Below are positions 1 through 9,198 of a stretch of 64,000 nt of DNA, in pieces. Origin of the DNA: a gamma proteobacterium symbiont of Taylorina sp. GTDB lineage: Bacteria; Pseudomonadota; Gammaproteobacteria; GRL18. Each line of letters begins with the position of its first letter. The stretch's first letter is position 1. The notes under the pieces are model-generated. The model was given only the letters and a program-made list of their open reading frames with translations, did not search any database and had not been told where the DNA came from. A program made the position numbers and the translations under genes. The DNA is taken from positions 240,751-304,750 of the forward strand of contig JAHXIV010000037.1 of NCBI GenBank assembly GCA_025655455.1. The letters run 5' to 3'.

Positions 1-1027
1 ATTTTCTAACTTCTTCAGAAATAGTTACATCTGCAATGATGCCATTTTTATTACTCATAACACAGTGACGACCACAAAAACCTGTTTGTTTAACCTCTGG
101 AAATTTAGAACAGTCTAATCCTGCTTCTGCACGAACAATCCAATCACTCCAATTAATATTAGTTGAGTGGTTCACAGGATAGGGATATAAATCACCAGAA
201 CAACGTCTGGTTATATCAATAATAGTTGCTTCCTGACCATTTGCTAAATATTGTATATGAAAAATACCATCGGTTAAATTCAACATTCCTGCAATTTTCT
301 CAACAGCATTAACTAATGTCGATGAATACTTCTCTACATCAATCGCGGGAGCAGCAGAGGACGAAACATAAAATGGATTTAGATAAGAATATTCATTGTC
401 ACTAAAAGAAAAAACCACTTTCCGGTTAAGTAGAAAAGAGCTAAAACTATGCTGAGTACCAATGAAAAATTCTTCTACAACAATTCGTTTCTCAACTGAA
501 AGTTCAAAAGCGGACTCAATACCTTTTACATATTCATCCTGACTCCAGACTGTTGATACACCTTTTCCACCAGTGAGATCAACTGGTTTTATAATTAATG
601 GGAAAGAATATTTATCTATTTCATCCAGTGCTGATTCAATAGTATCAAAACAGTCCGCACAGGGTGTCGGGATATTATATTTTTGGGAAAAGCGTTTAAA
701 TGAATCCTTATGATGTAATAATAAAGCGATATCATAGGAATCATGTCCCGCTAATCCCATTTTTTCAGCAACATAAGCCGCAGTAATTGCGCCAAAATCA
801 TTAGCACAGGAACAGATTGCATCTATACTCAGTTTTTTCGCTAAATCCAGAGTTTCATTTTTATTTGAATAATCTGCAGAATAATACTCATCTGCATATG
901 AGTGTCCTATGAGTTCTGGTGCATTACCCGTTGTAATAACATGAAAACCTAATTCTTTTCCTGCTTTTATCAGAGGAATATCTGAATGACTTCCATTAAG
1001 AATAAGTAATTTTTTCTTAATTGTCAT
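1..1027 (-). CDS. ATP-grasp ligase-like protein (partial, C-terminus beyond window)
   Basis: This reading frame stays open from an ATG at 1027 to the left edge, giving about 342 residues of an incomplete protein. The N-terminus (MTIKKKLLILNGS) begins a Rossmann-like pre-ATP-grasp domain. A central block around FPLIIKPVDLTGGKGVS and VVEEFFIGTQHSFSS matches the nucleotide-binding lid and strand of ATP-grasp carboxylate-amine/thiol ligases, and IIDITRRCSGDLYP resembles the metal-binding end. Such enzymes join a carboxylate to an amine through an acyl-phosphate. The start overlaps the end of the aldehyde dehydrogenase gene by 11 bases, so the two are probably co-translated. A second in-frame ATG lies at 1039. 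The substrate is unknown; family assignment is fairly secure, function is not. Confidence 0.8.
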   Translation of the reverse strand, partial: MTIKKKLLILNGSHSDIPLIKAGKELGFHVITTGNAPELIGHSYADEYYSADYSNKNETLDLAKKLSIDAICSCANDFGAITAAYVAEKMGLAGHDSYDIALLLHHKDSFKRFSQKYNIPTPCADCFDTIESALDEIDKYSFPLIIKPVDLTGGKGVSTVWSQDEYVKGIESAFELSVEKRIVVEEFFIGTQHSFSSFLLNRKVVFSFSDNEYSYLNPFYVSSSAAPAIDVEKYSSTLVNAVEKIAGMLNLTDGIFHIQYLANGQEATIIDITRRCSGDLYPYPVNHSTNINWSDWIVRAEAGLDCSKFPEVKQTGFCGRHCVMSNKNGIIADVTISEEVRK

Positions 1028-2519
1028 TAATAGGCTCATAATGTATCCAAGTAGTTTTTAGATAACTATATTCATCAAAAGCATAAATAGATTTGTCTTT
1101 ACCTATACCAGATTCTTTTATACCACCAAACGGTACGCTATTATCATCATCACCATAACTGTTAATATGTACAATACCCGCCTGTAATTGTCTGGATACC
1201 CAGTATGCTTCATCACTATCATTGCTCCAAATTGATGCAGCTAAACCATATTTGCTATCATTAGCAATCGATACCGATTCCTGTATCGAGTTTGAACCAA
1301 TAACGAGCAACACAGGGCCAAAAATCTCTTCCTGGGCAAGAATAGAATGATTATTTTCCTGAACAAAAATAGTGGGTAAAACGTAGCTGCTATTGGGGTG
1401 CATATTTTTTGCTGTGCTGCTTGAATATTTTTTAGCTCCTGATTGTATGCCCAGTTCAATATAAGTCTGAATCTTATGCTGTTGTTCCTTACTCACAACA
1501 CAACCTACTTCACTTTCTATATTAAATGGGTCATTAGGGATATAATTTTCTAATTCACGAATTAATAACTCAACAAACTTATCTTTAATCTCGTTAGCAA
1601 CAATGGCTCTTGAGGGTGCTGAACAGATTTGTCCTTGATTATAAAACATATTTTTTGCTAAAACTTTGGCTGTTTTAGGCAGATCAGTACATTTTTCTGA
1701 AACAATAAAGGGGCTTTTACCTCCACATTCAAGTCCTACTTTTTTCATATTGGATTGACCTGAGTATTGTAAAATCTTTTTGCCAACTTCCGATGACCCT
1801 GTAAAAAAAATGCCTGAAATATCAAGATGAAGAGCCAAAGCTTTTCCTGCTGTTTCTCCAAATCCTGTGACCACGTTAAAGACACCATCAGGTATCCCTG
1901 CCTCTTTTGCCAGACGGGCAACCAACAAAATTGAAAATGAGGATTGTTCTGCAGGTTTGACAATAGTAGAGTTCCCCATTAATAGCGCTGGAGCTAATTT
2001 CCACATGGATACCACCATGGGATCATTCCAGGGCATAATGAGTGCAACAACTCCTAATGGCTCCCTTGTAATACTTGCAAATGCATCTGCTCTCGGAGGG
2101 ATTGCATGATCATAATATTTATCAATACATTCAGCAAAATAACGTAAGGCTTCTATTGCTTTTGGGACTGAATCATTATAATAATTTTTGAATGCTCTAC
2201 CTGTTTCAAGTGTATCCAGCAAAGCCAGTTCTTCATGATGCAGCAGCATTAAGTCAGCTAAACGATATAAAACCTGTTTTTTTTCCTGTGGGGATTGATT
2301 ACACCAGATTTTTGATTCAAAAGAGCTTTTAGCAGCAGCTACTGCAATATTAACATCACCCTGATTACAAGCACTCAAACCGGAAAGGTCACGACCATCA
2401 ACTGGACTCACCTTATTGATAATATTCATATCAATTGAATTAACATACTCACCATTAATAAATGATCGTTTTTCTATTTCTAATGCATTAATTTTATTGA
2501 TAATATTATTTATATTCAT
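1017..2519 (-). CDS. NAD(P)-dependent aldehyde dehydrogenase
   Basis: A full-length 500-residue ALDH-superfamily protein, the usual family size. Visible motifs are PWNDP (Asn165), VKPAE (Lys188 for the cofactor), FTGSSEVGKKI for the Rossmann loop, LECGGKSP with the general base Glu264, and NQGQICSAPSR with the catalytic Cys299. EEIFGPVL and PFGGIKESGIG follow near the C-terminus. All catalytic residues are present, so it should oxidise an aldehyde to a carboxylate in the cytosol. It lies between a radical SAM gene and an ATP-grasp ligase gene in one minus-strand operon. One inference is that it makes a carboxylate which the ligase then activates. The specific aldehyde cannot be told from sequence. 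Confidence 0.92.
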   Translation of the reverse strand: MNINNIINKINALEIEKRSFINGEYVNSIDMNIINKVSPVDGRDLSGLSACNQGDVNIAVAAAKSSFESKIWCNQSPQEKKQVLYRLADLMLLHHEELALLDTLETGRAFKNYYNDSVPKAIEALRYFAECIDKYYDHAIPPRADAFASITREPLGVVALIMPWNDPMVVSMWKLAPALLMGNSTIVKPAEQSSFSILLVARLAKEAGIPDGVFNVVTGFGETAGKALALHLDISGIFFTGSSEVGKKILQYSGQSNMKKVGLECGGKSPFIVSEKCTDLPKTAKVLAKNMFYNQGQICSAPSRAIVANEIKDKFVELLIRELENYIPNDPFNIESEVGCVVSKEQQHKIQTYIELGIQSGAKKYSSSTAKNMHPNSSYVLPTIFVQENNHSILAQEEIFGPVLLVIGSNSIQESVSIANDSKYGLAASIWSNDSDEAYWVSRQLQAGIVHINSYGDDDNSVPFGGIKESGIGKDKSIYAFDEYSYLKTTWIHYEPINDN

Positions 2520-2558
2520 AATTACAATACTATTTTCACCGGTAAAGTTAGATTTAGC

Positions 2559-3722
2559 TTATATAAAACGATCAAATTCATCAACAATAATGATATCTTT
2601 CCCCTCTTTTATTGTCTGTAACATATTGTTTACCTCCAAATTTGATTCATGTCTCAGACAATGAAAAGTACAATCTTTACTAGCATCAAGTCGATCCATC
2701 ACATTTTTACGTTGTTGACTATGCCACATCTCAGAAAATCCCATATTATTTAGATTTCCAATTTGCATATGATCTTTTCCACGCCAATAAGGGCAGACAA
2801 AGGTTCCTGAAGGACACACCAGGGTCCTAAGTTCTGTTGCAGGACAATGGATATAATTTTTTTCTTGCTGTAACTGGCTCCCTTGCAATGAATAATCTAA
2901 GTTGATTGCCTTCATTACAGAAAATGTATCAGTGGTTAATTCATCTAAACGTGAAATTTCTTCCTTGGCTCTTTGCATAATTGTTTGATCATGTATCATC
3001 AAAGCATGATCAATGCCTTCTCTAAACTGATAGCTGGGCTTGACTTCAAAATAATCACAACCAATATCTCTTGCAAGCACAGCTGCTTTATATATTTCAT
3101 CTATATTTGAGATAATGCCCTGACCATCTCTAGGTGTTTGAATCAGATAGGAATAACCCAGTTTGCCTGTTTTTACTTCAGCCAGTTTCCTCATGTTTTC
3201 AACAATACTGTCAAATTTCGATTTACCTCCTTTTGAAGGCCTTAGTATCTTAAAGGTTTCTGTAGTGCCTGCATCCATTGATACACGAGTCCAACTCGAA
3301 TATTTGGCAATCGTCTCTAAATATTTATCAATAAAAGTACCGTTAGTCGTAATACCAATATGAATATCATGTTCACCAAGATAATCCATAAACTCACCTA
3401 CAGCAGGATGAGCTAAAGGTTCCCCTCCACCGATAAGAATAACCCCTTTGACACCATTTTTATAAAACTCTTCACCAAGCTGTAAGAGACGTTCATTAGA
3501 AAAACGATTTTTTGTTTTCATAATATCTTCACTAATACAACCAGGACAGGCTAAATCACAGGCTTCTGTAGTGTCAAGCTCAATAATCAATGGAGTTTTA
3601 CTGGAACCACTCGACCAATCTGTATTTTTTATTGCCTCAATGACAAAAGGCTGATGCAATTTATCCAGCAAGTTCATTTTTTTTGGCATAAAATAATTAC
3701 TCTTGAAGAAATGTTGTTTCAT
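2559..3722 (-). CDS. Radical SAM protein with SPASM-like C-terminus
   Basis: A 387-residue radical SAM protein. The CxxxCxxC cluster motif is at Cys55, Cys59 and Cys62 (EACDLACPGC), followed by the GGGEPL element for SAM binding and TTNGTF. The C-terminal region has further cysteines (CPATELRTLVCPSG, FVCPYWRG, DCTFHCLRH) as expected of a SPASM/twitch domain with auxiliary iron-sulfur clusters. The start at 3722 overlaps the upstream glycosyltransferase by 26 bases; ATG codons at 3689 and 3677 are alternatives. No RiPP precursor gene is visible nearby, so a role on a sugar, lipid or small metabolite seems more likely than peptide maturation. The substrate is unknown. Confidence 0.88.
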   Translation of the reverse strand: MKQHFFKSNYFMPKKMNLLDKLHQPFVIEAIKNTDWSSGSSKTPLIIELDTTEACDLACPGCISEDIMKTKNRFSNERLLQLGEEFYKNGVKGVILIGGGEPLAHPAVGEFMDYLGEHDIHIGITTNGTFIDKYLETIAKYSSWTRVSMDAGTTETFKILRPSKGGKSKFDSIVENMRKLAEVKTGKLGYSYLIQTPRDGQGIISNIDEIYKAAVLARDIGCDYFEVKPSYQFREGIDHALMIHDQTIMQRAKEEISRLDELTTDTFSVMKAINLDYSLQGSQLQQEKNYIHCPATELRTLVCPSGTFVCPYWRGKDHMQIGNLNNMGFSEMWHSQQRKNVMDRLDASKDCTFHCLRHESNLEVNNMLQTIKEGKDIIIVDEFDRFI

Positions 3723-4632
3723 GAATGATATACAAAGGTCGTTCTTTCACCTCACTATAAATTTTTCCTATATAAATTCCAACCATTCCAATCACACTGA
3801 TAATCATACCTGATAAAAAAAACAATGAAACAATGACACTTGTCCAACCTTCTACGGCCTGAGACCAGAAGATATAACGTAAAATTAATGATAAGGCATA
3901 AACAGATGAGAATAATGAACATAAAAACCCAGCCTTAACCACTAGTAGCAATGGCTTATTTGAATGAGACAATATATGACTAATGGCTAAATTAAATCGC
4001 TTTCTAAAATCATAACTTGATGCACCATTCACTCTTAAGCTATGTTCAATATTAATTTCAGCACGTCTGAATCCAACTAAAGTAACCAGTAAGCCAAATG
4101 ATCTATCTTTTTCTTTGTATTTTTTTACCTGTTCAATCACACTCTTCGAATATATCCCAAAATTAGCAATCCTTTCATCTAAAGTTTGATCTGAAAGGTA
4201 GTTAAATACAATATAGAATAACCTTGATGTTAATTTTGTAACAAAATTATCCTTTCTATTTTCTCGCACACCAACAACCTGTTCGTAGCCTTCTTGTGCT
4301 TTATTATATAGTTTTATAATCTCTTCCGGCTGATCTTGTAAATCACAATCCATCACAATAACCCAATCACCCCACGCATAATCCAAGCCTGCTGCAATGG
4401 CATAATGCTGACCAAAGTTTCGTGAAAGATTAATACCCTTTACTCTATTATCCTGCTTCGCTAATTGTTGAATAATTTTCCAGGAATTATCAGGACTACC
4501 ATCATTCACCATAATAATTTCAAAATCTTCTGTAATAGCAGATAATGATTTATTAAGCCTCTGATAGAGCTGTTCTAAACACTCATAACAGCCATAGACA
4601 GGAGTCACTACGGAGATATGGGTTTTAGACAT
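3697..4632 (-). CDS. GT2 polyprenyl-phosphate glycosyltransferase, GtrB/ArnC/DPM1-like
   Basis: A 311-residue family 2 glycosyltransferase. It has the N-terminal SVVTPVYGCYECLEQL strand-loop, VNDGSPDNS, and the metal/nucleotide DxD-like motif at Asp95-Asp97 (MDCDLQDQP). NLSRNFGQHYAIAAG is typical of the dolichyl/undecaprenyl-phosphate sugar synthase branch. Two hydrophobic helices near residues 230-255 and 265-290 anchor it in the membrane, as in GtrB. The expected reaction transfers a sugar from a nucleotide donor to undecaprenyl phosphate on the cytoplasmic face. It is the first gene of the minus-strand operon and diverges from the 4722 gene. Confidence 0.88.
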   Translation of the reverse strand: MSKTHISVVTPVYGCYECLEQLYQRLNKSLSAITEDFEIIMVNDGSPDNSWKIIQQLAKQDNRVKGINLSRNFGQHYAIAAGLDYAWGDWVIVMDCDLQDQPEEIIKLYNKAQEGYEQVVGVRENRKDNFVTKLTSRLFYIVFNYLSDQTLDERIANFGIYSKSVIEQVKKYKEKDRSFGLLVTLVGFRRAEINIEHSLRVNGASSYDFRKRFNLAISHILSHSNKPLLLVVKAGFLCSLFSSVYALSLILRYIFWSQAVEGWTSVIVSLFFLSGMIISVIGMVGIYIGKIYSEVKERPLYIIHETTFLQE

Positions 4633-4648
4633 TTAGATAACCTGTTAT

Positions 4649-4677
4649 TTGTAAATGGGGAATTGTGTTATTATAGA
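4649..4677 (+). promoter_or_regulatory. Candidate sigma70 promoter in divergent intergenic region
   Basis: TTGTAA at 4649-4654 and TATAGA at 4672-4677 are separated by 17 bases, in the gap between two divergently transcribed glycosyltransferase genes. The predicted start would leave a leader of about 40 bases before the ATG at 4722. This is a pattern match by eye only, in A+T-rich DNA where chance matches are common. Confidence 0.3.
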
Positions 4678-4721
4678 GTGTAAAAGAAAAAAATAAAAAT
4701 TAATTTTTGCTGGATGTTATT

Positions 4722-5471
4722 ATGTGGAATGGTCAAAAAGTATCAGTAATATTTCCCACTTATAATGAAAAAAATTCTATCCGCGCTGCCATTGAAGACT
4801 TTCAAATGGATAGTATTGCCGATGAAATCATTGTAGTCAATAATAATGCAGCTAATGGTACCAGCGAAGAAGTTAAAAAAACCTCAGCTCGTGAAATATT
4901 TGAAACAACACAGGGTTATGGCGCAGCTATTCAGCGGGGATTTGAAGAAGCAACAGGTTACTATATTATCGTTTCAGAGCCGGATGGAACATTTCAGGGG
5001 CGGGATATTATTAAACTTCTCTCTTATGCCAATGATTTTAATGTTGTGTATGGAAGCAGAACACTTAGAGAGCTTATATGGGAGGGAGCCAATATGTGTA
5101 TTTTCCTTAAATGGGGAAATTATGCAGTGGCAAAGCTCATGGAGGTTCTTTTTAATACCATTTCACTCACCGATGTTGGTTGCACTACACGATGTATTAC
5201 CCGACCTGCCTTAAAACATATTCAACCCTATTTTACTGTCAATGGTAGTTTTTTTGGCCCTGAAATGATGCTGCTCTCTATTCAGAGTAAAATGAAAATA
5301 ATACAAATTCCGATTAATTATACAAAGCGGGTAGGATCATCCTCTGTTACAGGCAATAAAATACTTGCTTTTTTTCTTGGTTTACGGATGATCAGGTTGA
5401 TTTTATCTTTCCGCTTCAGAACATGGTTTCAATTATCTAAACTTAAGCAATTTGATCGGAAAAACATCTAG
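4722..5471 (+). CDS. GT2 family glycosyltransferase (soluble, DPM1-like)
   Basis: The ATG at 4722 (MWNGQKVSVIFPTYN) is preferred over an in-frame TTG at 4707 because a GGA sits about seven bases upstream; it gives 249 residues. The fold signature is SVIFPTYNEKNSIR, then IIVVNNNAANGTSEEV, QGYGAAIQRG and SEPDGTFQGRD. There is no strong membrane pair at the C-terminus, so the enzyme is probably cytosolic or peripheral. DPM1-like members usually charge a polyprenyl phosphate. The unusual NNNAANGT in place of the common DDGSxDGT may reflect an altered donor site. It leads a plus-strand run with a methyltransferase and an ArnT-like membrane enzyme. Confidence 0.82.
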   Translation: MWNGQKVSVIFPTYNEKNSIRAAIEDFQMDSIADEIIVVNNNAANGTSEEVKKTSAREIFETTQGYGAAIQRGFEEATGYYIIVSEPDGTFQGRDIIKLLSYANDFNVVYGSRTLRELIWEGANMCIFLKWGNYAVAKLMEVLFNTISLTDVGCTTRCITRPALKHIQPYFTVNGSFFGPEMMLLSIQSKMKIIQIPINYTKRVGSSSVTGNKILAFFLGLRMIRLILSFRFRTWFQLSKLKQFDRKNI

Positions 5472-5475
5472 GAAC

Positions 5476-6465
5476 ATGCTCAAACAATCCTCCTATACTC
5501 ATCAAAAATGTCCTATTTGCTATGAGCAACACATGAATTTCATCTATTTGGCCTACGACTTTGACAATTCAACACAACCATTTAGACTGATACAATGTCC
5601 AGAATGTGGTTTGGCCATAACTGACCCCAAACCCTCCACTGAACAATTAAACAGCTATTATTCACAAAATTATTATGGCAGCGATGAACAAAAATTTACT
5701 GCAGTTATTGAAAAATTCACATGTTACGCAAATCATTTACGTGCTAAAAAAATTCTAGCCTTATTAAAGGAAAATAACAGTGGTTCCAATCCCATCCGTA
5801 TCCTTGATATTGGTTGTGGTCGGGCAAACTTATTACTAGAATTCAATAAAATGGGATGTGAATGTCATGGTGTTGAGCGAAGTGCATTTCAACGATCAGA
5901 AAAATATGATGGCATACATTTCTACCAAAATACCTTCCATTTTGAAGACAATTATTTTGATGCCATAATCATCTGGCATGTATTAGAACACTTGCATACA
6001 CCATTTAATATATTAGATGATATTGAACGAACTTTAAAACCAGGAAAACCATTAGTCATTGCGGTACCAAATTTCTCCAGCCTGCAAGCCAGAATATTTC
6101 GTTCTCATTGGTTTCATCTGGATATTCCCAGACATTTATTTCATTTTGGGAATGATAACTTACTTAAAACGTTAAAATCCAGAAGTTTTACGATAGAGCA
6201 TTTAACGACATTATCATTGGAACAAAATATATTTGGATTTATTCAAAGTGTGTTTAATGCAATATATTTTTTAGGCAAACCCAACAGTTTTTATCAAATA
6301 TTAAAAAAACATCGAATTCACTCATACCCTATCAAATATACCATTTGGCTGGCAGCAGCTATTGTTTTGCTACCTATTGCTTTTCTGGAAACCATGTTAA
6401 CACATATCAGTGATAAAGGCGCCAGCCTCATTATTATTGCCAAAAAATCAATTAAAGACAGGTAA
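5476..6465 (+). CDS. SAM-dependent methyltransferase with N-terminal zinc ribbon
   Basis: The ATG at 5476 follows an AGGA and begins five bases after the previous stop; an in-frame TTG at 5452 is less likely. Residues near the N-terminus carry CPIC and CPEC pairs, a zinc ribbon as in sugar C- and O-methyltransferase-like proteins. The class I methyltransferase core follows with ILDIGCGRANLL (SAM-binding motif I), WHVLEHLHTPF and LKPGKPLVIAVPN. A hydrophobic stretch near the C-terminus (YTIWLAAAIVLLPIAF) may associate with the membrane. It probably methylates a sugar or lipid intermediate of the surrounding glycan pathway. The acceptor is not known. Confidence 0.85.
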   Translation: MLKQSSYTHQKCPICYEQHMNFIYLAYDFDNSTQPFRLIQCPECGLAITDPKPSTEQLNSYYSQNYYGSDEQKFTAVIEKFTCYANHLRAKKILALLKENNSGSNPIRILDIGCGRANLLLEFNKMGCECHGVERSAFQRSEKYDGIHFYQNTFHFEDNYFDAIIIWHVLEHLHTPFNILDDIERTLKPGKPLVIAVPNFSSLQARIFRSHWFHLDIPRHLFHFGNDNLLKTLKSRSFTIEHLTTLSLEQNIFGFIQSVFNAIYFLGKPNSFYQILKKHRIHSYPIKYTIWLAAAIVLLPIAFLETMLTHISDKGASLIIIAKKSIKDR

Positions 6466-6466
6466 C

Positions 6467-8236
6467 ATGATGATGAACTTAAAAAATAAGAAAAGTTTAC
6501 CTTCTTTTAATCATTCAATAATGAATTGGCTACTAATATTCATTCCAATAATACTACTTGGGATATTTCTTAGAATATACTTACTACCAGAACAAATATT
6601 AATGGATGATGAATGGCATAGCCTTGCATATGTTATTGACAAATCACTTTTTGAAATTTTTACAACTTTCTCATATCCTCCCAATACACCGTTAAATCTA
6701 TACTATGCAACTTTACTTGATACCGTTGGATGGAATGAAATAACACTTAAACTACCTTCTATTTTAACGGGAATAATTAGCCTTTTTATCTTTCCATTAT
6801 TAGTAAAAAAACAATTTAATATTCGCATTACACTATTTTTTAGCTGGATGTTAGCCATATCCCCATTTCTTATATTTTATAGCCGAATGGCTCGCAGTTA
6901 TAGCCCTGCAGTATTTTTTTCCTTCATTGCTATACTATGTGCCTATTACTGGATGACTACAAACAATAAAAAACATCTGCTTATTTATTTATTTTCCAGT
7001 ACGATGGCTGTTTATTTCCATCTATTTTCATTAATCGGCATTGCTATACCGATTTTTATAGGATTACTGATTAAATTACAACAAAATATAGAAACAACAA
7101 CAAAATTTACCTATAAAATTCTACCTGATATAAAAATGTTTCTGCTAACATATGTTATTTTGTTGTTTTTGTTATGCTCATTATTGTTGTATCCTATGAT
7201 TGAATTTATTCAACAGGACTTACATAAATTTGTTAATACAAGCGAAATATCTGGAAAGATGTCACTCGTGACAATAAAAGAAACATTCTATCTTATAAGC
7301 GGTTCTTCCCACCTTCTTGCAGTCAGCCTCTACTCTTTTTTATTTATTTGGGGAAGCATTAGCACTTTTAAAAATAATACATTCTTTTTTATACTAATCT
7401 ACAGTATATTTTTATCTTATCTATTCATAATTTCTTTGCTAAACCTATCCGGCATTCAAAACCCTATCGTATTAACAAGATATATGATTATAGTAATACC
7501 ATTATCCATAATATTAGTGTCTATTGGCCTGGACAGCTTGTATAAAAAAATACGTGATTATCCTTTACCATCATCTAAATGGATGGCAATTATCGTATGT
7601 CTTGCCTGTTTATTAATATTTGGTTTATCATCCCCCATTCTTCATACATACCATAGCCCAAATAATTTTACTAATCATGCAGCCTATCAGGAATCATATA
7701 ATCCCATCAACTTAATTCGCTCATATACCAGCAGAGTACTTGCCGCTGATTTTCATACTGATTGGAGAAAAATATCAAATTTTTATTTCCAAATTAAGAA
7801 GCAAAAAAATATTGACACAATAATAGAATATCCAATGTTTATCGGGTTTCATTTCAATTTTAATTATTATTACCAATATTTCCACAAAAAGAGAATTATA
7901 GCGGGATATATAACAACTCTGAAAAATGATGAAATTCCTGTTAAAAGAAACGTTAATGGTTATTTATTGTTTGGACACGTTCTCAGTAGAATAAATGAAA
8001 AAGAAAAATTAAAATTTAATAATATGGTGGATGTATCAAATATAAATTCTGTCTTAAACAGCGGCGCTCAATATATTATTTTACATAAAAACCTTGCTTC
8101 AGAGTTTGTCCCTTACGTTGCTCGTTTAACTCCTCCAGCAAAAACAATAGAATTAAGGAATAAATATTCTCAGGCACCAGGGTTATCGCTCATCTATGAA
8201 GATGATTTTATAGTTGTCTTTGGTATTAATCAATAA
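6467..8236 (+). CDS. Polytopic GT-C glycosyltransferase, ArnT/PMT-like
   Basis: Three successive ATG codons at 6467, 6470 and 6473 follow an ACAGG. Starting at 6467 gives 589 residues and leaves one base after the previous stop. The protein is strongly hydrophobic with about a dozen predicted membrane helices. An acidic motif follows the first helix (LMDDEWHSLAY), the hallmark of GT39/GT83 enzymes that use polyprenyl-phosphate sugars. RMARSYSPAVFF in a later loop is also typical of the family. A C-terminal soluble part of roughly 150 residues would face the periplasm. It likely transfers a sugar from a lipid carrier to lipid A, an O-antigen or a protein. It ends two bases from a convergent GT2 gene. 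Confidence 0.85.
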   Translation: MMMNLKNKKSLPSFNHSIMNWLLIFIPIILLGIFLRIYLLPEQILMDDEWHSLAYVIDKSLFEIFTTFSYPPNTPLNLYYATLLDTVGWNEITLKLPSILTGIISLFIFPLLVKKQFNIRITLFFSWMLAISPFLIFYSRMARSYSPAVFFSFIAILCAYYWMTTNNKKHLLIYLFSSTMAVYFHLFSLIGIAIPIFIGLLIKLQQNIETTTKFTYKILPDIKMFLLTYVILLFLLCSLLLYPMIEFIQQDLHKFVNTSEISGKMSLVTIKETFYLISGSSHLLAVSLYSFLFIWGSISTFKNNTFFFILIYSIFLSYLFIISLLNLSGIQNPIVLTRYMIIVIPLSIILVSIGLDSLYKKIRDYPLPSSKWMAIIVCLACLLIFGLSSPILHTYHSPNNFTNHAAYQESYNPINLIRSYTSRVLAADFHTDWRKISNFYFQIKKQKNIDTIIEYPMFIGFHFNFNYYYQYFHKKRIIAGYITTLKNDEIPVKRNVNGYLLFGHVLSRINEKEKLKFNNMVDVSNINSVLNSGAQYIILHKNLASEFVPYVARLTPPAKTIELRNKYSQAPGLSLIYEDDFIVVFGINQ

Positions 8237-8238
8237 AG

Positions 8239-8997
8239 CTAATTCCCTTTTCGGTTATTAAAAAAACGTTTACTATGGATAAGCCGCCATTTTGCAAGCT
8301 TGTACTCCAGGGTTACAGCTAAAACAGATAAACCATACTGTACTGAACGGAAAATACTAATAGATGAGGAATCATGCATATAACGTGTTGGACATGTCAC
8401 TTCACCAATCAAATAATTTTCAGCAATAATTTGCAATAACATCTGGTTATCAAAGATGAAATCATTACTATTCTGTTCGAGTGCTATTGTTTCAAGAACC
8501 TCTCTTGAAAATGCTCTGTATCCTGTATGGTATTCAGATAATTTATACGGGATTAGAATATTTTGATATCCTGTAAGCAACCGATTAGCAACGTATTTAT
8601 AAAACGGCATCCCTCCTTTCAATGCCCCGGTACCTAGAATTCTGGATCCCATCACACAATCAAAAACATTGCTTGAAATCAGTGAAGCCATAGCAGTTAC
8701 CAGTCTAGGGTCATATTGGTAGTCAGGATGAACCATAATAACCACATCTGCACCAAGATCCAGTGCCTTTTGATAGCAAGTTTTTTGATTTGCTCCATAC
8801 CCCTGGTTTGTTTTGTGGCTGACAATATAGGGAATATCAATATCTCTAGCGATATCGACAGTTTGGTCATCACTGGCATCATCTACCAGAATAACATGAT
8901 CTACAATGCCATGTGGCAGTTCACGATATGTTTTAGCTAAAGTTTCTTCAGCGTTGTAAGCGGGCATAACAACAACAATATTTTGATCATTTAACAT
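8239..8997 (-). CDS. GT2 family glycosyltransferase, DPM1-like
   Basis: A 252-residue enzyme with VVVMPAYNAEETLAKT, LVDDASDDQTVD, NQGYGANQKTCY and VMVHPDYQYDP, the dolichol-phosphate-mannose synthase subgroup of GT2. MGSRILGTGALKGGMP and YRAFSREVL are characteristic of polyprenyl-phosphate glucosyl/mannosyl transferases. It lacks the paired C-terminal membrane helices of GtrB. It stands alone on the minus strand between the ArnT-like gene and the TMTC-like tandem pair, a sensible position for a donor-lipid synthase serving either. The sugar cannot be predicted. Confidence 0.85.
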   Translation of the reverse strand: MLNDQNIVVVMPAYNAEETLAKTYRELPHGIVDHVILVDDASDDQTVDIARDIDIPYIVSHKTNQGYGANQKTCYQKALDLGADVVIMVHPDYQYDPRLVTAMASLISSNVFDCVMGSRILGTGALKGGMPFYKYVANRLLTGYQNILIPYKLSEYHTGYRAFSREVLETIALEQNSNDFIFDNQMLLQIIAENYLIGEVTCPTRYMHDSSSISIFRSVQYGLSVLAVTLEYKLAKWRLIHSKRFFNNRKGN

Positions 8998-9198
8998 GCT
9001 TTACTTTCTTCACCTAAATCACTATGTTCTGCCAATCATCTGATACTAAGTTCATTTCTTATATGGAAGTATATCATCATGTATAGTTCATTTCTGTAAA
9101 CAATTGGAGATTAAAATACTACTTGGTCAATTGAGCTAATAATTTTTTTACTGTACACTCCGCTTTATACAACAAGTTATATCGATGGATTTTGATTA

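Noticed and set aside
2559..3722. Radical SAM/SPASM enzyme as part of a RiPP peptide maturation system
   Set aside because: No precursor-like small gene, peptidase or RRE domain is visible next to it, and the neighbours handle sugars and carboxylates.
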